A stretch of 10,318 nucleotides of DNA from Blastocladiella britannica (lineage: Eukaryota; Blastocladiomycota; Blastocladiomycetes; Blastocladiales; Blastocladiaceae), in NCBI GenBank assembly GCA_025349905.2, contig MU625164.1:1-10318 (forward strand). The letters are read 5' to 3'. The translations under genes were made by a program, and so were the position numbers. Below the pieces are notes generated by a model that was not told where the DNA came from, ran no database searches, and was given only the letters and a program-made list of their open reading frames with translations. This document shows, one piece after another, positions 1 to 7,997 of this stretch (its first letter is position 1; the number at the start of each line of letters is the position of its first letter).

Positions 1-158
1 AGGGCCGATTTTATAGGCAGAGATGCGTTGACCACAAGTCATCAAGGTGGTGTGATATAGTGTCTTTTTCGTTCAAAACTTGAGAGTGTTCAGCAGGACT
101 GGCGAAAAGTCGAGGTGGAGAGTTGAGGCGCAGTATTTGACAAACTAAAAAACCTTTA
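1..158. other. Left flank, no gene recognised
   Basis: The stretch is AT-richer than the coding DNA to its right. Stop codons interrupt every frame I translated, and nothing resembles a known protein. It must hold the 3' untranslated region and polyadenylation site of the minus-strand kinase gene, whose stop codon is at 159-161. I see no canonical AATAAA on the minus strand here, so the cleavage site is not assigned. The sequence may also include the end or start of a neighbouring gene. Confidence 0.6.
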
Positions 159-3100
159 CTACCACCCGTCCCCCATTTTCCTCCTCGCCACGCTCTCGGG
201 AACCTCTTCGTCCAACAAGTCGTCGGTTCCGTGCAAGAGCGTCAAGCTGGTGAAGGTGGCGAACGGGTCCACGGGCGCCGACACTTTCCGCTGTCGGGCG
301 GCGGTCGCTCCACCATGTGCCACCACTGCTGCTGCCGCCGCCGACGATGACGATGAGATCGTTGTGGGCCGACCGCTGCTGCTGGCCTGGGACCGCTTTG
401 TCCCGTTGGGCTCGGTCACTTGGATCTCTTGGCTGGCGGCGGCGGCCGCCCCTGCTGTTGTCGAAGGCTGTGTTGGCGGCGCGCCAGCTGCTACTGCTGC
501 AGCATCGGATTCCTCGTCCTCCTCCTCGTTAGCGGCGGCAGCAGCAGCAGCGGCGGCGGCAGTAGCCCCACGGACCTGCGCCATCCACGACCCGAACCGC
601 GCCAACCGGTTCTCTTGCGCGGCGGGTCGCGCGCGCCGTGGTCCATTTGGCCCACCACCACCACTGGCACCCGTCGCCGCCGACGATCGACCGCCTGGCG
701 GTGGTGGAGGCCGCGGCAGGGCCGTCGATGACCGGCGCGCGCCAGTGGCCGCCGAAGACATGGACCGGCGAACAGGTGCGACTCGGCGGGGCGCCGACTT
801 GGAGATGCGGGGTCCCGTGCGGGGAATGTCCTTTCCCGCGGCTTTCGGTTTCGCGGGAGCCAGCCCGATTTCCGAGGGATCAAACACCTCGGGCTCGTAC
901 GGCCGGCCGTCGTTGGACGCCGACCGCGAGTCCTCGGACGCGATTTCGCGGACCATCGCCGTGCCGCTACCGCCGCCGGACTTGCGATCGCCGCTGCCGC
1001 CGGATGCCCTCAAGTACGTTGCCAACGACGTAGTCGTTCCATCATGCGCCGACATGTCGCCCGACTCGTCGATCCCCGTCCCCGACCGCACCCGCACCCG
1101 CACCCTACCACCGCCGCCGCCGGCGGCTTTTTCAGCAGCAGCCGCTTCCTCAGCCGCGCGCTCGCCCTTACACTTGTCCTCGTCCGCCAGAATCTCGCGT
1201 GTCGCGTCCCACTTATCCACGGGCGGCACCATGGGTGCCGGCAAGTTCCGCAGGAGGGGCCAGGGAACGGTCTTGAACCATGCGTGGTCCTTGATTTCCT
1301 GTGCGCCGAACCTTGATCCGATGCGCCGGGTCTCGTCCTTGGTGAGCAGTCGGCGCATAAGACCACGGGCGGAGTTCGAGACCGCGGTGTTGGCGGTGAC
1401 GGGGAACTGGAGGTCGCGGCGGATCACGGCCTTAAACGTGTTGTTGCGCGAGTTGGAGCGGAACGGCGTGCGGCCGTAAAGCAGCTCGTACATTAAGATG
1501 CCCAGGCACCACCAGTCGACCGCCTATATATTTTGGCGTGTTAAGAGTCAAGTTATAATGGCCGGGGACAAAATGGAAAAAAAACATGTACCGCAGAGTG
1601 TCCTTCGCCCTTGATCACTTCGGGTCTGGTACATATTCAGCAAACATGAATGATTTTCGCAATGAAAGCGAAATAAGGAAAAGAAAGCGTACGCAATATA
1701 CTCTTCGGTCCCCACAAAGCTATTGGTCCGGTACCCGCGCACATATGCGTCCGTATCAGGCGTACCGTCGACTCCCGCAGCATTCGCAGCAATGAGTTCT
1801 GGCCGCAGCGCCGCGTCGGGCAGTTCAGCCCGCTTGGACAAGTCAAAGTCGGCGAGCTTGACGTGGCCCGACGCGTGCAGCAGAATATTTTCTAAGTCCC
1901 CCCCAAATCAGTCCTCTCTCTTCTCCCTAACAATAGTAAAAACCGTACCCGGCTTAAGGTCGCGGTAAATGTACCCTTGCAGGTGCAAGTACTCGAGTGC
2001 CAGCAATACTTCGGCCACGTAAAACCGCGCCTCGGCCTCGGCCAAGCACCGGCCCGGGCGTCGCTGCAGTGCGCGAAAGAACTCGCCGCCCAGGCAGTAT
2101 TCGAGACAGTAGTACAAGTTGCGCGGGGTTTGGAAACTATGGTACAAGGATATCAAGAACGGGTGGTTGCTGCGGGTCTATAGGTACCGCCCGGTGAATT
2201 AAAAAAAAAAAGTTCCCTTTTATAAGAAAATTGGAAATGAAAAGAAACGAACCAGGATCTCGTGCTCGGTGAGCACTCTCGACACTTTGTTGCGCTTGAT
2301 CATTTCCGATTTCGACAAGACTGTTGGTTGTTGACTGAAACTGAGACCAAAAATCCATATGCCCAAAAATGGAGAGAGAGAGAGCGTACCTTTCATGGCA
2401 TACAACTTATTCCCGCCCTTGCGCCGCACCAAGTACACTTTCCCCACATCCCCTTTCCCCAGGAGCTTAATTTTCACAAAATGCTCCGGCCCAACAGTGC
2501 ACGGCACGATTGCCCGGACCGAAGACGGTGAGAACGATGATCGCGACGACAAAAAATGCGCAGGGAGTCGCGCTGCCAGTGCCGACGAGACCGGAATTGC
2601 GGGGGCCGTCGATGACGCCGTCGATGCAAGGTTGGACCCGGGCGGAGGTGCGGGAAGTTTGATGGATTTCGACGACGACGAGGCGGCGCGCGCGTGCGAC
2701 GATGACCACGACGCGGACGAGGATGTCCGGAACACGTTCAGTGCGCCGCCCAGGGCCGGAGACGACGCCGACATGGGCGCCGCCCCAGTTGCATCGGATC
2801 GGCGCAAATGGGATGTCGAAGAAGTTGACAGCGGCGGCGGTGGTGGATTGGACGCCGATCCCCGAGATCCGGTCGTGGTGGTTGTAGCGGAGCCGGGAGA
2901 ACTCGGGCCTAGGTAACCAGTCGGGAGCGCGGGCAACGAGACCGCGTGCGCTGCTGCCAACGATGCCGATGTCGAAGACGACGAAGATGTCGGGCGCCGC
3001 GGCGATGGTGGTGGTGGAGGGCGTGGCGAGGACGGACGCGCAGCCGAAGAAGAGGAAGGAGACGCGTGGCCCATCATGAGCATGGCCATGAGCGGGTTAC

Positions 3101-3650
3101 CAGCCAAGTGCGGGGCCATGGCGCCGAGATCGTCTTCGCCAGTATGGTCATGATGGCCGTGGTGGCCAGTGGGTGGTGGGTGTTCCCCGGCAACAGCGCC
3201 TACGGCGGCAGAGGGGGGAGGAGGGTCCATGGACGAGGACGAGGACCGGCCCCCGTGCTGCAAGACGAGGTGCTCGGGCGAGTCGACGGGCACGTGGCGC
3301 ATGGACGCGGCGCGGGCGAGGGTGGCGGCGCGCATCGGCGACGTTCGCATGCCAGTAGCGGCGGCAGAAGTGGTGAGGTCAGGCGCCGACCGCGTCGAGG
3401 GTGTCGGCCCGCCTCCTAGCCCCGGTGGTGGGGGAGGACGCGCGTCGTTGTTGTCTCCGTCGACATCGCTGCTGCCGTTCGCCTCGCCTTCAGCGTTATG
3501 GTGGTCGGCAGCAGAACCGCGCTTGAACAGCCGCAGAAACGACCGCCGGAACGACGAGGTCTGTGACAGGTGGCGGTCATTGGCGTCGGCGGCAGGCGGG
3601 ACGGCCCGGGCCAACGGGGGGTCGTTCTCGTTGTGCGCACCGCCGTTCAT
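159..3650 (-). CDS. FPK1/nrc-2: AGC-family serine/threonine protein kinase, NRC-2/Fpk1/Kin82 type (six exons)
   Basis: Exons, read on the minus strand: 3650-2390, 2320-2253, 2177-1949, 1891-1693, 1625-1592 and 1523-159, joining in frame to 1051 residues. Seen: glycine loop GKGDVG 398-403, ATP lysine K420 (AMKV), helix-C glutamate E439, catalytic loop YRDLKPEN with D516 and N521, DFD 534-536, activation segment [13 protein letters not shown], and the VDWW element at 599-602. The DFD in place of DFG and the roughly 40-residue insert before the activation loop are typical of fungal NRC-2/Fpk1 and plant AGCVIII kinases. In yeast, Fpk1 phosphorylates P4-ATPase lipid flippases; that role here is inferred. 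The N-terminus (1-390) is Ser/Pro-rich, and the tail after about 700 holds poly-Ala and poly-Pro runs. FATFTS at 1018-1023 may be a hydrophobic motif. The ATG at 3650 is preferred because no ATG lies upstream in frame and its context (AAA before ATG) is good. The catalytic residues are intact, so the kinase is probably active. Confidence 0.93.
531..560 (-). repeat. Ten-codon polyalanine tract in the kinase tail
   Basis: Ten consecutive alanine codons (mixed GCC and GCT, residues about 919-928) precede an acidic NEEEDEE segment in the C-terminal arm of the kinase. The codons are mixed, so this is not a pure trinucleotide expansion. Similar shorter Ala, Ser, Gly and Pro runs are scattered through both arms of the protein. 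Confidence 0.85.
1592..1625 (-). other. 34-nt microexon encoding the APE motif of the kinase
   Basis: This exon supplies the last base of an alanine codon and then eleven codons, [11 protein letters not shown] (587-597). It therefore carries most of the APE motif at the end of the activation segment. It is bounded by CAG acceptor and GTACAT donor sequences. Because 34 is not a multiple of three, skipping it would shift the frame and destroy the C-lobe. Confidence 0.85.
2372..2384. repeat. GA/CT dinucleotide repeat next to a splice donor
   Basis: A run of six to seven GA units on the plus strand reads as CT units on the minus strand. It begins four bases inside kinase intron 1, directly after the GTACG donor. 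It is a simple microsatellite in non-coding sequence and could vary in length between strains without changing the protein. Confidence 0.8.
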
Positions 3651-3732
3651 TTTAAGGTGTTGAATTGCAAGATCGAATCTCGGCAAGAGCAGTTTTCTCC
3701 TCTAAAACTAAAAGTAAAAAAAAAAAACAATA
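3651..3732. promoter_or_regulatory. Short divergent intergenic region between the kinase and RPB2 starts
   Basis: Only 82 bp separate the kinase ATG (3650, minus) from the RPB2 ATG (3733, plus). The DNA must hold both 5' untranslated regions and the core promoters, unless transcripts begin inside the opposite gene. It contains a CT-rich patch and a run of about twelve A residues just before the RPB2 start. I see no convincing TATA or CCAAT box. The promoter role follows from position only. Confidence 0.7.
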
Positions 3733-6700
3733 ATGGAATACAACAACAACAACGACGTGGACGACGCCGAGCTTCTGTTTGGCGACAACGACCACGATGG
3801 CGACGACCTGATGGAGTACGACCCTTCTGCCGTCGCCCCTACCTCGTCCGCCTACCCGCACGGCGGAGGAGGCCAGGGCTACGACGAGGAAGAGGACGAC
3901 TACGCCGCCTACGGAGGAGACCTGGACGACGCCGACCCCCACCGCTACGGTGCTGCTGGTGCCGGTGGTGCTGGCGACGGGGACTTTGACGACGACGACG
4001 ACCCGCTCGACGACCAGAACTTGACCGACGCCGACGTGTGGACGGTGATCGACTCGTTCTTCGACACCAACGGCCTCGTCTCGCAGCAGACCGACTCGTT
4101 CGACGATTTCATCGGCAACCACTTGCAGGGCGTGGTGGACGGGCAGCCACCCCTCGTCCTGCAGACCACGCCCAAGTACTCGGATGGGGTCGCCGAGGCC
4201 CGCGAGCGCTACACCATCTTGTTTGGCGCCATGTCGATTGCCAAGCCCACGCTGCTTCACGGCGGCGTGCCCCGGCCCTTGTACCCGCACGAGACGCGCA
4301 TGCGTGGTTTGACGTATGTCTTAGTTAAATTGATTACTTTACGTTGCGTACTCATGCACGCATTCTTTATCAGCTACACTGCCGATATCATGCTCGACAT
4401 GACCGTCCAGCGCCATCGGGAACGGGCCACCTGGGTCGAGACCGACGGCGAGGATCAGCGATGGGCTCCGATCGGCGGCGAGGAGGTGCACAACCAGATG
4501 AAGATTGGCAAGGTATTTTTTTATATATGGTATTATTTAGGACGGGAGGGTACTCATAACATATTGGTAAAAGCTCCCAATCATGGTCGGATCCAAGTAC
4601 TGCTCGTTGCACAACCTCAACCCCCACATGCTGGCGGCCGTCGGCGAGTGCGCCTACGACAAGGGCGGCTATTTCATTATCAACGGGTCCGAAAAGGTGC
4701 TGATCGCCCAGGAGCGGACCGCCGCCAACACGGTCTTTGTGTTTTCCAAGGGTAAAGGCGCGTACCATGCCGAGATTCGGTCGCAGTCCGAATCCGGGTC
4801 GCAGCTGTCGTCGTTTATTGTGCGGTGGAACGCGCGCGACAAGCGCATCACCTGCTCGCTCCCATACATTGCAGACGAGATTGACTTGGCGATTGTCCTG
4901 CGCGCTCTGGGGATGCAGTCGGACCGACAGATGCTCGAGGTGATTTGCTACGACATGGCCGACGACCAGATGTTTGAGCTGCTGAAGCCGTCGATCGAGC
5001 ACGCCACGGTGATTGGCGACCACGACTCGGCACTGGATTTCATTGGCCGCCGTGGCCGCAACCCAGCCATGATGCGCGACGCACGCATCCGGTACGCCAG
5101 CGACCTGGTTGAGCGCGAAATGCTCCCGCACATTGGCACTTCGCCCGGGTACCTGGGCCGCAAAGCGTACTTTGTCGGGTACATGGTGCACAAAATGCTG
5201 CTGGTGGCGCTGGGCCGCCGGCCCGTTGACGACCGCGACCATTTCGGGAAGAAGCGGCTGGATATGTCGGGGCCACTGCTGGCGGGCCTGTTCAAGACGT
5301 TCTTTACCAAGTTCACCAAGGACTTGCAGCGCAAATTCAACATTGCCGTTGAGAATGGCCGCAGCTTCCAGTTGGAAAAGAGCGTGTCGGAGGGCATCAT
5401 CACCAACGGTATGAAGTACGCGCTGGCCACGGGTAACTGGGGAGACCAGAAGAAGTTTATGGAGAGTCGAGCTGGCGTTTCTCAGGTTCGTTTTTTTTTC
5501 CTTTATGGGAAGTACAAAATACTAAAAACATGTTATAACAGGTACTCAACCGCTATACTTTTGCCTCTACGTTGTCGCATTTGCGGCGCCTCAACACCCC
5601 TATTGGCCGCGACGGCAAGATCGCCAAGCCGCGCCAGCTGCACAACACGCACTGGGGCATGGTCTGCCCTGCCGAGACGCCCGAGGGCCAAGCATGCGGC
5701 CTGGTCAAGAACCTGTCGCTCATGGCCTACATTTCCGTAGGCACCCCGGCCGAACCGATCCGCGACACCCTCTACGAGCACGGCGTGGAAGACTTGGCGG
5801 TGCTTTCAGCCGCAGACGTGGCCCAGGGCACCAAGGTGCTGGTGAATGGGGCGTGGATTGGGATCCACCGCGAGCCAGGAGCGCTGTACAATGCGCTGCG
5901 GGGCCTGCGCCGCATCGGGTCGATCCACGCCGAGGCATCGATTGTGCGCGACATGCGCGACAACGAGCTGCGGATTTACACGGACGCTGGTCGGATCATG
6001 CGGCCGCTGTTTATCGTGGACGAGCTGACGCAACGGCTCACGCTCCGGACGCGGCTGGTGGAGGAGCTGCGCGATTTCACCGCCAACTGGGACACGGTGC
6101 TGCAATCGGGCGCGGTCGAGTACATGGACACGGAGGAGGAGGAGATGGTTATGATTTGCATGTCGCAATCGGACCTGCGCGAGTCCCGTGGGGAGAAGAT
6201 CGTCGACAAGGCCGCGAATGGGGACCGCACGGCCCGGCTCAAGTCGCGGCGCGCGTCGGCGTACTGCAAGCAGTGGAGTCACTGCGAGATTCACCCGTCC
6301 ATGATCCTAGGCATTTGCGCGTCGATTGTGCCGTTCCCAGACCACAACCAGTCGCCGCGTAACACGTACCAGTCGGCCATGGGCAAGCAGGCCATGGGCG
6401 TGTACCTGACCAATTTCGCGCTGCGCATGGACACCCTGGCCAACCTGCTGTACTACCCGCAGCAGCCGCTCGTGGCCACGTCGGCCATGAAGTACCTCAG
6501 GTTTGCCGAGCTGCCCGCGGGGCAGAACGCGATTGTCGCCATTTCGGTGTACTCGGGGTACAACCAGGAAGATTCCATCATCATGAACCAGTCGTCGATC
6601 GACCGTGGGCTTTTCCGGTCGATTTACTCGCGCACGTACGTGGACTCGGAGGCGGTCAAGATGGGCCCGCAGGCGTCGTTCGAGCGGCCCACACGCGAGT

Positions 6701-7734
6701 CCACGATGCGGCTGCGCCGCGGCGACTACGACTTGCTGGATGTGGACGGGTTGGTGCCGCCCGGAACCCAGGTGAAGGGGGAGGACATTATCATGGGCAA
6801 GACCGCGCCGCTGCCGCAGGACGTGCTGGAGATGGGCGCGCGCACCACCCAGACCAAGCGCGACGTGTCGACGGCACTCAAGTCCACCGAGCGCGGGTAC
6901 GTCGACCAGGTGGTGGTCACCACCAACGCCGATGGGCTCAAGTCGGTGAAGGTGCGCGTGCGGTCGACTCGTGTGCCGCAAATGGGCGACAAGTTTGCGT
7001 CGCGACATGGGCAAAAGGGCACCGTGGGAATGACGTACCGGCAAGAGGACATGCTGTTCTCGGCGCAGGGGGTCACGCCGGACCTGGTGGTCAACCCGCA
7101 CGCCATTCCGTCGCGCATGACCATTGGTCACTTGGTCGAGTGTTTGCTGTCGAAAGTCGGATCACTCGTCGGCACCATGGGCGATGCCACGCCCTTCACG
7201 GACCTGACGGTGCAGGAGATTTCGCAGCGGCTGGCCGAGTGCGGGTACCAGCAGCGCGGGTTCGAGATCATGTACAATGGCCACACGGGCAAGAAGCTGG
7301 ACGCGCAAGTGTTCTTTGGGCCCACATACTACCAGCGGCTGAAACACATGGTTGACGACAAGATCCACTCGCGCGCCCGTGGACCCATGCAGATCATGAC
7401 CCGGCAACCGGTCGAGGGCCGGTCGCGCGACGGCGGGTTGCGGTTCGGCGAGATGGAGCGCGATTGCTTTATTGCCCATGGCGCCGCGCAGTTCCTCAAG
7501 GACCGGCTGTTTGATAACTCGGACGCGTACCGGGTGCACGTGTGCGACCAGTGTGGGTTGTTTGCGATTTCGATTGAGCAGCCGGGCACGGGCACCAAGC
7601 AGTACTTGTGCCGCGCGTGCAACAACACGTCCAAGATCTCGCAGGTGTACATGCCGTACGCGGCCAAGCTGCTGTTCCAGGAGCTCATGTCCATGAACAT
7701 TGCCCCGCGCCTGGTCTTGTCGGATCGGACGTGA
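3733..7734 (+). CDS. RPB2: DNA-directed RNA polymerase II second-largest subunit RPB2 (four exons)
   Basis: Exons 3733-4313, 4374-4512, 4574-5485 and 5542-7734 join in frame to 1274 residues; the yeast protein has 1224. RPB2 forms one side of the Pol II cleft and completes the active site with RPB1 in the nucleus. Seen: LTDADVW at 97 onward (start of the conserved body), [11 protein letters not shown] from 271, [12 protein letters not shown] from 459, PAETPEGQ from 587, [11 protein letters not shown] from 791, GYNQEDS with acidic E887/D888 near the catalytic Mg, [12 protein letters not shown] from 1026, and a clamp zinc site C1212/C1215/C1234/C1237. The [23 protein letters not shown] block separates it from the Pol I and Pol III paralogues. 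The first 96 residues are a long acidic, Asn/Gly-rich stretch, much longer than in yeast. M27 is a possible alternative start. The gene appears complete and functional. Confidence 0.97.
3997..4020 (+). other. Acidic low-complexity patch at the end of the RPB2 N-terminal extension
   Basis: The codons here encode a Asp-rich stretch (five consecutive Asp, then PLDDQN) ending at residue 96, just before the conserved body. Similar acidic clusters lie around residues 18-28 and 50-56. The whole N-terminal extension is predicted to be disordered from its Asp, Gly, Asn and Tyr composition. Its role is unknown. Confidence 0.6.
4314..5541 (+). other. Three introns of RPB2
   Basis: Introns are 4314-4373 (60 bp, GTATGT...CAG), 4513-4573 (61 bp, GTATTT...AAG) and 5486-5541 (56 bp, GTTCGT...CAG). 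They restore the conserved joins RGLT/YTAD, KIGK/LPIM and GVSQ/VLNRYT. The second uses AAG as acceptor, which is unusual, but it is the only choice that yields the conserved K-L-P-I-M sequence. The long final exon, which holds most catalytic motifs, has no intron. Confidence 0.92.
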
Positions 7735-7997
7735 TTTTTCAAATCAATTTATATTTGTTTACTGATAATATTTTAATACTGCTGTTGTGCCAATTGGGGC
7801 GTGGCCCGGAATGGGATCCTTTGTGCGAGGAGTGAGTTGGGTGAAACAAAAGAAAGACCGAGTTTGGCCTTCCTTTCTTGAAATTGAGCTTTGGGATGTT
7901 TTCGCCACAAGCAAGTACGACCACCTTTTTTTTTCCGACAGTGAAAAATAGATGGCGGGCCTCTCTCTAAAGCAGGCCAATTGCTGTAAAATAATCA
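7735..7997. other. Intergenic region between RPB2 and the LRR gene
   Basis: This 263-bp AT-rich stretch must contain the RPB2 3' end and the promoter of the LRR gene, which are in tandem. The first 50 bases are T/A-rich, as expected of a 3' untranslated region, but no AATAAA is present. A palindromic CCAATTGG lies at 7790-7797 and another CCAAT at 7977-7981; the second is only 17 bp from the ATG, so is doubtful as a promoter box. A T-run sits near 7925-7934. No coding exon could be supported. Confidence 0.5.

Larger units (their letters stand above)
1524..2389 (-). other. Five introns of the kinase gene
   Basis: Introns are 2389-2321 (69 bp, GTACGC...CAG), 2252-2178 (75 bp, GTTCGT...TAG), 1948-1892 (57 bp, GTACGG...TAG), 1692-1626 (67 bp, GTACGC...CAG) and 1591-1524 (68 bp, GTACAT...TAG). 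Each was placed so that conserved kinase motifs stay continuous: AMK/VLSK, EHEIL/TRSNHPF, DLKP/ENIL, EEYI/APEV and GHSA/AVDWW. All five lie inside the catalytic domain, while the long low-complexity arms are intronless. No transcript data were available. Confidence 0.88.

Noticed and set aside
250..1479. Plus-strand open frame of about 409 codons opposite the last kinase exon
   Set aside because: It is the complement of GC-rich kinase sequence. Its product is low-complexity Ala/Pro/Arg with no recognisable domain, and the minus strand carries clear kinase homology.
2201..2211. A-run as a retroposon poly-A tail
   Set aside because: It lies inside kinase intron 2, where it reads as a pyrimidine run on the sense strand. 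No target-site duplication or element body is present.
3684..3686. Earlier start for the kinase, twelve codons upstream of 3650
   Set aside because: The codon there is TTG, not ATG. The ATG at 3650 is the first in frame and has a good context.
3652..4290. Minus-strand open frame of 212 codons over the RPB2 N-terminus
   Set aside because: It is Val/Gly-rich mirror sequence of the Asp-rich codons of RPB2. It has no family resemblance and would overlap the divergent promoter.
4388..5242. Minus-strand open frame of 284 codons inside RPB2
   Set aside because: It is antisense to highly conserved RPB2 coding sequence and also crosses an RPB2 intron. Open antisense frames are expected at this GC content.
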